Assembly (NCBI RefSeq): GCF_019285775.1
Contig: NZ_CP079105.1
Span: 1,116,001-1,180,000, forward strand
Reading direction: 5' to 3'
Origin: Skermania piniformis
GTDB taxonomy: Bacteria; Actinomycetota; Actinomycetes; Mycobacteriales; Mycobacteriaceae
Length of the DNA stretch: 64,000 bases
In this document: piece by piece, positions 9,081 to 18,516 of the stretch
How positions within the stretch are numbered: position 1 is the first letter of the stretch
How the letters are laid out: every line of letters starts with the position of its first letter
Program-made: the position numbers and the translations under genes
Notes under the pieces: generated by a model
Database searches by the model: none
What the model saw: the letters and a program-made list of their open reading frames with translations, nothing else
What the model was told of the DNA's origin: nothing

Positions 9081-11072
9081 TCAGCGGAACGCGCGCTCGA
9101 TGCGCGCGGGATACGGTACGCGCGGGAGCACCACGATGTGGGCCACCGCGCGCCAGGGCTCCAAGCGGACGAAGTTCGACTGCCCCCATTCGTAGCGGTC
9201 ACCGCTGACTTCGTCGAGCACCGACATCCGGTCCTGCCATTCTCGGCCGATCGCCGGCAGGTCCAGCCACAGGTTGCCTTGTTCGGCGCCGAACGGATTC
9301 AGGTTGACCACGACCAACACTGCATCGCCGGAGGCCGGATCGAGCTTCGAGTACGCGATGATCGACTCGTTGTCGCAGGCATGGAAGTGAATGCAGCGCA
9401 GTTGCTGCAGCGCCGGGTGGGCTCGCCGGATCTCGTTGAGCCGGGTGATCCACGGTTCCAACGATTCGCCGCGGGCGCGGGCGCCGGCGAAGTCGCGGGG
9501 CCGCAGCTGGTACTTCTCCGAGTCCAGATACTCCTCGCTGCCCTCGCGCAGCGCCCGGTGTTCGTAGAGTTCGTAACCGGAGTACATCCCCCAGGACGGC
9601 GCCAACGTAGCGGCCAGCGTCGCCCGCAACGCGAACATGCCGGGCCCGCCGTGTTGCAAACTCGCATGCAGGATGTCCGGCGTGTTCACGAACAGGTTCG
9701 GTCGGGCCTCGTCCGCCTTCGCGGCGAGTTCTTCGCCGAACCGGATGAGCTCCGCTTTGCCGATCCGCCAGGTGAAGTAGGTGTAGGACTGGCTGAAGCC
9801 GCGTCGACCCAGTCCGTACAGCCGGGCCGGTCGGGTGAACGCTTCGGCGAGAAACACCACCTCCGGTTCGGTGCAGCGAACCTGGGTGATCAGCCAGTGC
9901 CAGAAGTCCGGCGGCTTGGTATGCGGGTTGTCCACGCGGAAGATCCGCACGCCCGATGCGATCCATTTGCGTACCACCCGTAACACCTCGGTGTAGATGC
10001 CGTCCGGGTCGTGGTCGAAGTCGATCGGGTAGATGTCCTGGTACTTTTTCGGCGGATTTTCCGCGTAGGCGATGGTGCCGTCCGGCAGGACGGTGAACCA
10101 CTCCGGGTGGTCCCGGGCCCAGGGGTGGTCCGGCGCGCACTGCAATGCCAGGTCGAGGGCGACCTCCAGATTCAACTCGGCAGCTCGAGCGACGAACGCA
10201 GTGAAGTCGGCCTCGCTGCCCAGCTGCGGGTGCACGGCGTCGTGCCCGCCGGCGATCGAGCCGATCGCCCACGGGGACCCGACGTCATCCGGCGTTGCGG
10301 CCAAGGTGTTGTTCGGGCCTTTGCGGTTCACCTCGCCGATCGGATGAATCGGCGGCAGATAGACCACGTCGAAGCCCATTGCGGCGATCCGCGGCAGATC
10401 TGTTGCGGCGGTCGCGAAGGTGCCGTGCCGTGGCGTTCCGTCGCCGGACCGGCCGCCGGTCGAGCGCGGAAAGAACTCGTACCAGGCGCCGTACAGTGCG
10501 CGCCGCCGCTCGACCAGAACGGTGTGCGGCCGGCCGCGGGTGAGCAGGTCGCGCAGCGGATTTTCGCCCAGCGTGTCGGTGACCTCGGCGGAGAACGCCA
10601 AGGCGGTCCGTGCGCTCAGGTCTGCGTTACCGCGCAGCGCGGCTGCCGCCGCGCGCAGCCGGCGATTCCCCTCCGGCGGAGCGGTCGCGGCCGCCCGTTC
10701 GAATAGCTGTGCGCCGACCGACAGATCGTTCGCCAGCTCGGCGGCGCTCTGCCCGACGGCGAGCTTCGCTTCGACCGCGTGCCGCCAGGTGCCGATCGGA
10801 TCGCTCCATCCTTCGACGCGGAACGTCCAGAGTCCGAGCTCGGTCGGTGTGAAAACGGCATTGAACACATCCGGTTCGGCGGCCGGGAACATCGGGATCC
10901 GGGTCGTCGAGGACGCGCCGGGGGCGCGCACCGCCAGCGTGGCGCCGACCGCGTCGTGCCCTTCCCGCCAGACCACCGATCGGATCGGAAAGACCTCACC
11001 CAAAACAGCTTTCGCGGGGAAACCACCCGGGATGTCGGGTGCGGTGTCGTCGATCGCGATCCGGCCAGTCAC
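9081..11072 (-). CDS. glgE: Alpha-1,4-glucan:maltose-1-phosphate maltosyltransferase GlgE
   Basis: A 663-aa GH13_3 enzyme that extends alpha-glucans using maltose 1-phosphate. It has an N-terminal domain with [19 protein letters not shown], then the catalytic barrel with [16 protein letters not shown], the nucleophile Asp in [14 protein letters not shown], the acid/base Glu in [11 protein letters not shown] and NTPDILH. The start is GTG at 11072. The length is slightly below the M. tuberculosis enzyme. The gene is first in a leftward unit glgE-glgB-metalloprotease and diverges from the methyltransferase gene across 195 bp. Confidence 0.95.
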   Translation of the reverse strand: MTGRIAIDDTAPDIPGGFPAKAVLGEVFPIRSVVWREGHDAVGATLAVRAPGASSTTRIPMFPAAEPDVFNAVFTPTELGLWTFRVEGWSDPIGTWRHAVEAKLAVGQSAAELANDLSVGAQLFERAAATAPPEGNRRLRAAAAALRGNADLSARTALAFSAEVTDTLGENPLRDLLTRGRPHTVLVERRRALYGAWYEFFPRSTGGRSGDGTPRHGTFATAATDLPRIAAMGFDVVYLPPIHPIGEVNRKGPNNTLAATPDDVGSPWAIGSIAGGHDAVHPQLGSEADFTAFVARAAELNLEVALDLALQCAPDHPWARDHPEWFTVLPDGTIAYAENPPKKYQDIYPIDFDHDPDGIYTEVLRVVRKWIASGVRIFRVDNPHTKPPDFWHWLITQVRCTEPEVVFLAEAFTRPARLYGLGRRGFSQSYTYFTWRIGKAELIRFGEELAAKADEARPNLFVNTPDILHASLQHGGPGMFALRATLAATLAPSWGMYSGYELYEHRALREGSEEYLDSEKYQLRPRDFAGARARGESLEPWITRLNEIRRAHPALQQLRCIHFHACDNESIIAYSKLDPASGDAVLVVVNLNPFGAEQGNLWLDLPAIGREWQDRMSVLDEVSGDRYEWGQSNFVRLEPWRAVAHIVVLPRVPYPARIERAFR

Positions 11073-11267
11073 GAGCGTGCTCCCGTTCGATGCTCTTGTG
11101 CGATGGAACCGCGGCGCTACGCCTGATGCGGTGGTGGAACAACCGTAGTAGAGGTCGGGGTCGGGTGCGCGGTCGTGGCCGGGACTGGGAACCGACAGAA
11201 AACGTGGCTGAAATCACCCCACTGCCATAAAATAAAGATGTTCGCATCGTACAAGGCGGAGGGGACT

Positions 11268-12173
11268 GTGATACGGTCGTTTTTACGACTGATTTTCATG
11301 CGTGTAGCAGGTTTATCGATCCTGGTGCTGGTCAGCGCCAAGCATCGGCTGCGCGGCTATCGCAAGCCGAACAAGGTGGAAGAAGGCGACAAGGCCGCGG
11401 GGCGCGCCTACGTGCGCGGGGTGGTCGGTGACTGGGCTCGATATCTGCCGGACGGCGTCGAGTTCCGCGATCGCGATGTCCTCGAGCTGGGCCCGGGATC
11501 TTCGCTGGGGACCGGCGCATTGTTACTCGCCCGAGGTGCGCGCTCGTATGTGGCGGCCGACGCGTTCCGGCTCGCCGGTACCGAGTCGGCGGACGACTTT
11601 GCCGGTCTGATCGACGAGTGTTCCGACGATTTGGCGCCAACCGATATCGTGCGGGCCAAGGCGGTTACCGGCGACGCCGCCGAGAGTTTCGGCTACGAGG
11701 TCGATTCCGATTTCGATCTCGCTCGTATGCTGGGTGACCGGCGGTTCGACCTGGTCATCAGCTGCGCTGCCTTCGAGCACTTCGACGACATCGATGCGAC
11801 GATTGCCGGCATCACCGCGGTCGCCCGGCCCGGCTGCGTCAACCTGCACATCGTCGATTTCCAGACCCACAGCTCGTGGATTCGGGACCGCGATCCGAAC
11901 AACATCTACCGGTATCCGCGCTGGCTCTATCACAGGCTGCTCGCCTTTCCTGGACAGCCGAACCGCAAGCGCCCGGTGGACTACCGACGGGCCTTCGAGG
12001 CCAACGGTTGGACCGACGTGGCCGTGCAGACCGATGTCGGTATCGCCGAGTCGCTGGTCGAGCCCTCGCTGCGCGGACTGGTCGCGCCCTTCGACCGTGC
12101 GGACCAGGAGATGACGATCCTGAGCGGAGTGGTGATCGCGGTCCGGCCGGGCGGATCGGCCGCCCACGGGTAA
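11268..12173 (+). CDS. SAM-dependent class I methyltransferase
   Basis: About 301 aa. The SAM-binding motif I is VLELGPGSSLGTG; an acidic residue follows in YVAADAFRL, and FDLVISCAAFEHFDD is motif IV-like. The N-terminus is hydrophobic (SFLRLIFMRVAGLSILVLV), so the protein may be membrane-associated. The frame is open to 11175, but GTG at 11268 has a good GGAGG site at 11258-11262. M. tuberculosis has no gene between glgE and glgP. Its place inside the alpha-glucan locus suggests a sugar or polysaccharide substrate, which is inference only. The stop lies 11 bp before glgP, so the two are probably co-transcribed. Confidence 0.8.
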   Translation: MIRSFLRLIFMRVAGLSILVLVSAKHRLRGYRKPNKVEEGDKAAGRAYVRGVVGDWARYLPDGVEFRDRDVLELGPGSSLGTGALLLARGARSYVAADAFRLAGTESADDFAGLIDECSDDLAPTDIVRAKAVTGDAAESFGYEVDSDFDLARMLGDRRFDLVISCAAFEHFDDIDATIAGITAVARPGCVNLHIVDFQTHSSWIRDRDPNNIYRYPRWLYHRLLAFPGQPNRKRPVDYRRAFEANGWTDVAVQTDVGIAESLVEPSLRGLVAPFDRADQEMTILSGVVIAVRPGGSAAHG

Positions 12174-12184
12174 GGTCACCGGGC

Positions 12185-14773
12185 GTGAAGGCGATGCGTC
12201 GGTTCACCGTCCGGGCCCATCTGCCGCAGCGCCTGTCGGCGCTCGGCGAACTATCGGTAAACCTGCGATGGTCCTGGGACGGGCCGACTCAGGACCTGTT
12301 CGCCGCGATCGACGCCGTCCGGTGGCGGGAGGTGAGCCACGATCCGGTGCGGATGCTCGGCGAGGTGCCGCCCGCTCGGCTCGACGAGTTGGCCGGCGAT
12401 TCCGAGTTCCTCGCCCGGCTGGACGCCGTGGCCGCCGACCTCGCCGACTATCTGACTCGGCCGCGGTGGTTTCAGGGCCAGGTCGCTGCGGGAACGCTCC
12501 GGGTGGCCGGCATCGCGTACTTCTCCATGGAGTTCGGGGTCACCGAGGTATTGCCGAACTACTCGGGCGGCTTGGGTATCCTCGCCGGCGATCATCTCAA
12601 AGCAGCCTCCGACCTGGGGCTGCCGCTGATCGGGGTGGGACTGCTCTACCGGTCCGGCTACTTCCGCCAGTCGCTCACCGCCGACGGCTGGCAAGCGGAG
12701 CAGTACCCGGCGCTCGATCCGCAGGGCCTGCCGCTTCGGTTGTTCACCGATCAGGGGGGTGCGGCTCCGGTTCTGGTGCATGTCGCGATGCCCGACCGGC
12801 GGGTGCTGCGCGCGCGGGTGTGGATCGCGCAGGTAGGTCGCGTACCGCTGCTGTTGCTGGACTCCGACATCGCGGAGAACGATCCGGAGTTGCGGGGTGT
12901 GACCGACCGCCTGTACGGCGGTGATCAGGACCACCGGATCAAGCAGGAGATCCTGGCCGGTGTCGGCGGCGTCCGGGCGGTGCGCGCATTTACCGCCGCG
13001 CACGGGATCGCCGAGCCCGAGGTATTCCACATGAACGAGGGGCACGCGGGGTTTCTCGGTGTCGAACGAATTCGGGAGTTGATCACCGATCCGGCCGGTG
13101 GCCTCGACTACGATGCCGCACTTGCCGCCGTCCGCGCCAGCACGATTTTCACCACGCATACCCCGGTGCCGGCCGGAATCGATCGATTTCCGGCCGACCT
13201 GGTGCGCCGCTACTTCGGCGGTACGCCCGAGGGCGGCGAGCTGTTGACCGGAGTCGGCACCGAGCGGGTGTTGGCCCTCGGCCGGGAGTCGGACCCGCAC
13301 GTGTTCAATATGGCGCACATGGGACTGCGCCTGGCGCAGCGCAGCAACGGGGTCTCCCGGCTGCACGGGCGGGTCAGTCGAGAGATGTTCGCCCCGTTGT
13401 GGTCCGGCTTCGACAACGACGAGGTACCGATCGGCTCGGTCACCAACGGGGTGCACGCCCCCACCTGGGCTGCCCGGGAGTGGCTGGAGTTGGCCCGCGA
13501 GTTGATCGGACCCGAGCTCGTGGCGGAGGCGCGCGGTTGGGAACGGTTGCAGGAGGTGGACCCGAGACGACTCTGGGAAACTCGAAATATGTTGCGGGCC
13601 AAACTGGTCGTCGAAGTACGGCGCCGGGTCCGAGCGTCCTGGCTGCAGCGCGGCGCCTCCGATGCCGAACTCGCCTGGACCGAGAACATCTTCGACCCGG
13701 ATGTGCTCACCATCGGGTTTGCCCGGCGGGTCCCGACCTACAAACGGCTGACCTTGATGTTGCGCCGTCCGGAGCGGCTCCAGCAGTTGCTGCTGGATGC
13801 CGATCGACCCGTGCAACTGGTTGTCGCCGGTAAGAGTCATCCGGCCGACGACGGTGGAAAGTCGTTGATCCAACAGGTCGTCCGGTTCGCCGACCGACCC
13901 GATGTGCGGTGCCGGATCGCCTTCCTGCCGGACTACGACATGTCGATGGCCCGGTATCTCTACTGGGGTTGCGATGTCTGGTTGAACAACCCGATCCGGC
14001 CGTTGGAAGCGTGCGGCACGTCGGGGATGAAAGCAGCATTGAACGGTGGTCTGAACCTGTCCATTCTGGACGGTTGGTGGGATGAGATGTTCGACGGGGA
14101 GAACGGTTGGGCGATTCCCACCGCCGACGGCGTCGTCGACGAGGCCCGCCGCGACGACCTGGAGGCGGCGGCGCTCTACGAGCTGTTGGAACGTTCGGTA
14201 CTACCCAAATTCTACGATCGCGATGCGACCGGCCTGCCCGTCCGCTGGGTCGAGATGGTGCGCCACACCTTGCAGAGCCTGGGACCGAAGGTGCTGGCGT
14301 CCCGGATGGTTCGCGACTACACCGTCGGGTTCTACGCGCCGGCGGCCGCGACCGCCCGGCGTATCTTTGCCGACGATCGCGCTGGAGCCAAGGCGGTTGC
14401 CGAGTACCGTCGGCGGGTCGAGACGGCTTGGGCCGGCGTGGCCATCGTGCAGGTGGACAGTTCCGGGCTGCCGGACACCCCCGAGATCGGCAACCGGCTG
14501 GAGTTGCGGGCAACGGTGCGGCTGGGCGATCTGAGTCCGGACGACGTTGTCGTGCAGGCAGTGCTGGGACGAGTGTCGCCGGACGACGAGCTGACCGAGA
14601 CCACGATCGTGCCGATGACCTGGTCCGGGGGTGACGCCGGCGGCCAGGTGTACGTCGTGCAGACGCCGGTTCCGTTGTCCGGCGCGGTCGGCTACACCGT
14701 GCGGGTGCTACCGCACAACGATCTGCTGATTTCGGACGCCGAACTCGGTTTGATCACCACGCCACACGGCTAG
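12185..14773 (+). CDS. glgP: Alpha-glucan (glycogen) phosphorylase GlgP
   Basis: An 862-aa GT35-type phosphorylase of the actinobacterial branch; it releases glucose 1-phosphate from alpha-1,4-glucans. It has the N-terminal DUF3417 segment (RLSALGELSVNLRWSWD), NYSGGLGILAGDHLKAA, and near the C-terminus the PLP-lysine loop EACGTSGMKAALNGGLN. The frame is open upstream inside the methyltransferase, but GTG 12185 gives the family N-terminus VKAMRRFTVRAHLPQRL and the usual length. It completes the local set of glucan synthesis (GlgE, GlgB) and breakdown enzymes. Confidence 0.95.
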   Translation: MKAMRRFTVRAHLPQRLSALGELSVNLRWSWDGPTQDLFAAIDAVRWREVSHDPVRMLGEVPPARLDELAGDSEFLARLDAVAADLADYLTRPRWFQGQVAAGTLRVAGIAYFSMEFGVTEVLPNYSGGLGILAGDHLKAASDLGLPLIGVGLLYRSGYFRQSLTADGWQAEQYPALDPQGLPLRLFTDQGGAAPVLVHVAMPDRRVLRARVWIAQVGRVPLLLLDSDIAENDPELRGVTDRLYGGDQDHRIKQEILAGVGGVRAVRAFTAAHGIAEPEVFHMNEGHAGFLGVERIRELITDPAGGLDYDAALAAVRASTIFTTHTPVPAGIDRFPADLVRRYFGGTPEGGELLTGVGTERVLALGRESDPHVFNMAHMGLRLAQRSNGVSRLHGRVSREMFAPLWSGFDNDEVPIGSVTNGVHAPTWAAREWLELARELIGPELVAEARGWERLQEVDPRRLWETRNMLRAKLVVEVRRRVRASWLQRGASDAELAWTENIFDPDVLTIGFARRVPTYKRLTLMLRRPERLQQLLLDADRPVQLVVAGKSHPADDGGKSLIQQVVRFADRPDVRCRIAFLPDYDMSMARYLYWGCDVWLNNPIRPLEACGTSGMKAALNGGLNLSILDGWWDEMFDGENGWAIPTADGVVDEARRDDLEAAALYELLERSVLPKFYDRDATGLPVRWVEMVRHTLQSLGPKVLASRMVRDYTVGFYAPAAATARRIFADDRAGAKAVAEYRRRVETAWAGVAIVQVDSSGLPDTPEIGNRLELRATVRLGDLSPDDVVVQAVLGRVSPDDELTETTIVPMTWSGGDAGGQVYVVQTPVPLSGAVGYTVRVLPHNDLLISDAELGLITTPHG

Positions 14774-14791
14774 GCCGGCGGTTCGGCAAGC

Positions 14792-14811
14792 CTTACCCTG
14801 ATCCGGGTAAG
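14792..14811 (+). terminator. Stem-loop after glgP
   Basis: A perfect 7-bp inverted repeat, CTTACCC - TGATCC - GGGTAAG, begins 18 bp after the glgP stop. There is no clear T-tract, as is common for actinobacterial terminators. It may end the glgP transcript before the next gene. Confidence 0.5.
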
Positions 14812-14846
14812 TCCATGTAAAAATCGCTGCGCACGACATTGCCGAG

Positions 14847-14876
14847 GTACTACATCTCGACGTACTACATCTTCGC
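14847..14876 (+). repeat. Two 15-bp direct repeats before the DUF7144 gene
   Basis: GTACTACATCTCGAC is followed immediately by GTACTACATCTTCGC, identical over the first 11 bases. They lie 18-48 bp upstream of the ATG at 14895, just before its GGAGGA site. This could be a regulator-binding direct repeat or part of the promoter/leader. Confidence 0.6.
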
Positions 14877-14894
14877 CCGGAGGAGCTGCTCGCC

Positions 14895-15284
14895 ATGACC
14901 ACCACCCCGAATCAGCGACGCGTTGCACGCGACGTGAGCATGCTTGCGGCAGTACTGATCATCGTCACCGGCACCGTGCAGGCCTTGGAAGGCCTCTCGG
15001 CAATCATCGACGACAAGATGTTCGTGGTGGCGGACGGCTATGCCTTCCAGTTGGACACCACCACCTGGGGCTGGCTGCACCTGCTGTTCGGCGTGGCCCT
15101 GGTAGCCGTCGGCGCCGCGATCTTCTCCGGACAGGCGTGGGCTCGCATGGTCGGGATACTGCTCGCCGCGCTGTCGGTGGTGGCCAACTTCCTGTGGCTG
15201 CCCTACTACCCGATCTGGGCGATTCTGATCATCGCGCTGGATGTGTTCGTCATCTGGGCACTGGCCGAAAACTCCGACCGCTGA
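14895..15284 (+). CDS. DUF7144-type integral membrane protein
   Basis: A 129-aa protein with four predicted transmembrane helices: about residues 14-35 (SMLAAVLIIVTGTVQALEGL), 55-75 (GWLHLLFGVALVAVGAAIF), 79-98 and 100-122. The short loop with DGYAFQLDTTTWGW matches the DUF7144 family of small actinobacterial membrane proteins; the function is unknown. A strong GGAGGA ribosome binding site (14878-14883) precedes the ATG. The gene stands alone, with stem-loops on both sides. Confidence 0.85.
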   Translation: MTTTPNQRRVARDVSMLAAVLIIVTGTVQALEGLSAIIDDKMFVVADGYAFQLDTTTWGWLHLLFGVALVAVGAAIFSGQAWARMVGILLAALSVVANFLWLPYYPIWAILIIALDVFVIWALAENSDR

Positions 15285-15308
15285 AGCTGTCCCACCGCTC
15301 AATCTGCT

Positions 15309-15343
15309 CGACCGCCGCCGGGACCATGTCTCGGCGGCGGTCG
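15309..15343. terminator. Bidirectional stem-loop between convergent genes
   Basis: CGACCGCCGCCG and CGGCGGCGGTCG form a perfect 12-bp stem around an 11-base loop. It lies between the convergent DUF7144 and dinG genes, so it is well placed to end both transcripts. Confidence 0.65.
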
Positions 15344-15347
15344 GCGT

Positions 15348-17387
15348 TTACTCGGATACCAACCGCCGCAGTGCCTTGCGGACCAGCTCGGGATCGGCAG
15401 TCTCCCAATACGGCGGTAGTGACGCGCGCAGATACCCGCCGTACCGGGCGGTAGCCAGACGCGAATCGAGGACGGCGATCACTCCTCTGTCCTGCACCGA
15501 GCGCAGCAGCCGGCCGGTACCTTGCGCGAGCAGCAGCGCAGCGTGGTTCGCCGCGACAGCGAGAAAGCCGTTGCCACCGCGTGATTCGACAGCCCGCTGC
15601 CGAGCCACCAACAGCGGGTCGTCGGGACGAGGGAACGGAATCCGGTCGAGGATCACCAGGCTCAGCGACGGCCCGGGTACGTCCACCCCCTGCCACAGCG
15701 ACAACGTGCCGAACAGTGACGTCGGCTCGTCCGCGGCGAACTGCCGGACCAGGGCGCCGGTCGCGTCCTCGCCCTGGCACAGCACCGGTAGGTCGAGCCG
15801 CTCCCGCATGGCTTCCGCCGCGGCCTTGGCGGCCCGCATCGAGGAGAACAGTCCGAGTGTGCGCCCGCCCGCCGCGGTGACGAGTTCGGCGATCTCGTCG
15901 AGATGGGCCGGGGCCAACCCATCTCGGCCCGGCGGTGCCAGATGCCGCGCGATGTAGAGGATCCCGGCCCTGGTGTGGTCGAACGGCGAGCCGACGTCGA
16001 GCGCCGACCAACGGACCCCGCCCGCGTCCTTCGGCGGTTCGGCGCCGTTGGCCATAGCCGTTTCGCTGCGGGTCGGGGCCGGCTGGGCCGGAAGCCCCCA
16101 ATTCACCGCAAGCGCGTTGAACGAGCCGCCGATCTGCAGCGTCGCGGAAGTCAGAATCACCGTGACGGCTTCGAACAGTGTGCTGCGCAGCAGGCCACCC
16201 ACCGACAGCGGGGCGATCCGCAACACCGGTCGGGTGGTGCCGCGCAGCTCGTCGACGGCAAACCAGACCACATCACGACGCCGTGCCGGGTCCGGTTCGT
16301 CGAACGCGGTGAGCGCGCGAACCGCAGCGTCGTGCACCTCGTCGAGTGCCGCGAGCGCCGCGGTCCGGGCGGCGGCCGACTCCGGATCGGCGGCCCCGGC
16401 GGCCCGGCTGGGCGCGGCGGCCGTCCGCACCTGCCAGGCGGCGTCGCGGACCAGCGCGAGGACGGCGTCGGCGCCCGTCGGCAGCCGATCCCAACGCCCG
16501 GGTGACAGCTCGGCCAGCAGGTCCGCCCAAGCTTCGCCGGCCGCGGCCAGGCGGTCCAGGTCCGACTCCTCGACGAGCCGACCGCAGCGCCGCACCGCGG
16601 CGGCGATACCGGCCGGGGCCAGCTCGGCAGTGGCCACGCTGGTCACCCGGTCGACCAGTTCGTGCGCCTCGTCGACGATCACCACGTCGTGCTCGGGCAA
16701 TACCGAGATGCCGCTCACCGCGTCGATCGCGAGCAGGGCATGGTTGGTCACCACCACATCGGCCAGGCCGGCCTGCGCCCGGGCGCGTTCGGCGAAGCAG
16801 TCCTCGCCGAACGGGCAGCGTGACTTGCCCAGACACTCCCGTGCGCTGACGCTGACCTGCCGCCATCCGCGGTCGGAGACACCGGGGGTCAGGTCGTCCC
16901 GATCGCCGGTCTCGGTCTCGGTGGCCCACGTGCTGAGCCGCTTCACCTCCCGCCCGAGCCGCGAGACCGTGAACGCGTCGAACAGCTGCTCGTCGTCCGG
17001 CTCCTCGGGTGCGGCGCTGTGCACCTTGTTCAGGCACAGGTAGTTGCTCCGGCCTTTCAAAATCGCGAACTCCGTGCGCCGGCCCAGCGGCTCGGCGAGC
17101 GTCGCGGCCAGTCGGGGCAGGTCTCGATCGATCAGCTGGCGTTGCAGCGCGATCGTGGCGGTGGAGACCACGACAGTGCTGCCGGTTCCCGTCGCGTGCC
17201 GCAACGCGGGTACCAGGTAAGCCAAGGACTTGCCGGTTCCGGTCCCGGCTTGTACTGCCAGGTGTTCGCCGATGTCGATGGCGTGGGTCACGGCGTTCGC
17301 CATCGCGAGCTGCCCGGTGCGCGGAGTTCCGCCGAGTGCCGTGACGGCGGCCGCGAGCAGGGTCGGGACGTCCGGCAGGTCGGTCAT
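15348..17387 (-). CDS. dinG: ATP-dependent DNA helicase DinG/XPD-like
   Basis: A 679-aa superfamily 2 helicase of the iron-sulfur (DinG/XPD) type. The Walker A is AGTGTGKSLAYLVPAL. Cysteines for a 4Fe-4S cluster are seen in NYLCLNKVH and in ECLGKSRCPFGEDCF. The DEAH box is in VIVDEAHELVDR and motif VI is QGTGRLLRSVQDRG. The frame extends to 17486; ATG 17387 (MTDLPDVPTLLAAAV) gives the family N-terminus. It corresponds to Rv1329c. In M. tuberculosis pncB1 lies next; here the neighbour is the SipW island. Confidence 0.93.
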   Translation of the reverse strand: MTDLPDVPTLLAAAVTALGGTPRTGQLAMANAVTHAIDIGEHLAVQAGTGTGKSLAYLVPALRHATGTGSTVVVSTATIALQRQLIDRDLPRLAATLAEPLGRRTEFAILKGRSNYLCLNKVHSAAPEEPDDEQLFDAFTVSRLGREVKRLSTWATETETGDRDDLTPGVSDRGWRQVSVSARECLGKSRCPFGEDCFAERARAQAGLADVVVTNHALLAIDAVSGISVLPEHDVVIVDEAHELVDRVTSVATAELAPAGIAAAVRRCGRLVEESDLDRLAAAGEAWADLLAELSPGRWDRLPTGADAVLALVRDAAWQVRTAAAPSRAAGAADPESAAARTAALAALDEVHDAAVRALTAFDEPDPARRRDVVWFAVDELRGTTRPVLRIAPLSVGGLLRSTLFEAVTVILTSATLQIGGSFNALAVNWGLPAQPAPTRSETAMANGAEPPKDAGGVRWSALDVGSPFDHTRAGILYIARHLAPPGRDGLAPAHLDEIAELVTAAGGRTLGLFSSMRAAKAAAEAMRERLDLPVLCQGEDATGALVRQFAADEPTSLFGTLSLWQGVDVPGPSLSLVILDRIPFPRPDDPLLVARQRAVESRGGNGFLAVAANHAALLLAQGTGRLLRSVQDRGVIAVLDSRLATARYGGYLRASLPPYWETADPELVRKALRRLVSE

Positions 17388-17936
17388 TCCGGCCACGCTA
17401 CTGCGCTGCTGCATGGTCATGCCGGACAGCCGACACAAATCGGAAACAGCGCGACACGCCGCGCCGGATGCGCACCGCCGGTCCATTTCTGCGCAATTAT
17501 CTAATTGTTATTTCTGTCCGGTTCGCCGGATTACCCGGACATCGGCGGAGCGACTCCCGTCCGCTGATCCGGTCGATCGGCGCTGTCGCCGGATCGATCC
17601 GAGAGCTTTCGGGATTGTTCGCGGACACGCGGTCTGCTCTCCCGGCATTGCGCCGGGTCGGTCACCGACGAAAAGTTCCGGTTCGCCGCTCTGCTCGGCG
17701 GAGGGGGCGAAGATGCGGTACCGCAACACGTACGGCGGCGGCTTCGGGCTATGCAACCATCTTTCCGGGCGGGGATCGATGCGAGTCCCCGAGATTCCAC
17801 GGACCCGGTCCGATGCACGACCCAGCTCAGTGCACGATCCAGCTCAATGCACGACGTCGTCGGAGGCGCGGTGCGTCTCCAGTTACGGGTCGTTCCAGTC
17901 GACCCGGCCATATCGAACACATCGAGAGAGGCCGAG
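17388..17936. other. Long interval before the SipW/TasA island; no gene seen
   Basis: These 549 bp separate dinG from the first island gene. No frame reads like a known protein, and no pncB remnant was recognised. Visible elements are an AT-rich patch near 17495-17515 that could be the dinG promoter, a hairpin CCCGGC-ATTGC-GCCGGG at 17641-17657, and 17-bp repeats at 17814-17856. A leader RNA is possible; no known riboswitch class could be assigned. Confidence 0.5.
17814..17856 (+). repeat. 17-bp tandem repeat, 2.5 copies, upstream of the TasA-like gene
   Basis: TGCACGACCCAGCTCAG, TGCACGATCCAGCTCAA and TGCACGACG follow one another without a gap, ending 80 bp before the first island gene. Spacing and position fit a multi-site binding region for a regulator of the island, but a neutral tandem duplication is equally possible. 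Confidence 0.75.
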
Positions 17937-18479
17937 ATGAATCAGAAAGTCAAGGGGGCGATGGCCGCGGCTGCCGGCGGGATCCTGCTCCTGGGCGGGT
18001 TGGGATCGTATGCGCTCTGGGAAGATTCGGAGAATATCGGGGGTGGCCCGATCTCCTCCGGCGAGCTGTCGATCGATCCGGTCGGGACACCTACCTGGGA
18101 AGATGTCTCCGATATCACGCCGGGTCCGATCGCCGATATCAGCAACTTTCTGATCGTGCCGGGCGATGTGCTCGAGTACCACGCGAGCTACATGATCGCC
18201 GCGAGCGGCGACAATCTCAAGGCCACCTTGACTGCCGATCAGGCCGGGATCACCGGTGATCCGGCGCTGTTGGCGCACGTCAGCTCCGAGCTGGCCGTAA
18301 CCGGCCTGGCCGACGGTGGCTCCGCCGGGGTCTACACCGTCACCGACGCCGATGCCGGTAGCGCGATCGACGTCGTGGTGACGTTGACCTTCGACAGGGA
18401 CACTCCTGACCAGGTCGCGCAGAACGAGGCGATCAACCTGGCCGACTTCAATCTGGCGCTGCAGCAGGTTCGTCCGTAG
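17937..18479 (+). CDS. TasA/camelysin-like exported protein with SipW-type signal (RER_14450-like)
   Basis: A 180-aa protein. The N-terminus (MNQKVKGAMAAAAGGILLLG) leads into GSYALWEDSENI and GGPISSGELSI, the pattern of 'alternate signal peptides' cut by SipW-type peptidases. It resembles actinobacterial TIGR04089-type exported proteins. The remainder is an acidic, Ala/Thr/Asp-rich beta-type domain with no cysteines. The start ATG 17937 has AGAGAGG upstream. It is followed by two more small exported proteins and two signal peptidases, so it is probably a secreted, perhaps fibre-forming, surface protein like TasA or CalY. That role is inferred from the family and neighbours. Confidence 0.85.
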   Translation: MNQKVKGAMAAAAGGILLLGGLGSYALWEDSENIGGGPISSGELSIDPVGTPTWEDVSDITPGPIADISNFLIVPGDVLEYHASYMIAASGDNLKATLTADQAGITGDPALLAHVSSELAVTGLADGGSAGVYTVTDADAGSAIDVVVTLTFDRDTPDQVAQNEAINLADFNLALQQVRP

Positions 18480-18516
18480 CGGTGGCGGACGTCGGCAGGC
18501 GACGGATGTCGGTGCC

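Noticed and set aside
17388-17936. A c-di-GMP or c-di-AMP riboswitch before the secretion island
   Set aside because: The hairpin and GGCTATGCAACC segment do not match the conserved core of either class well enough.
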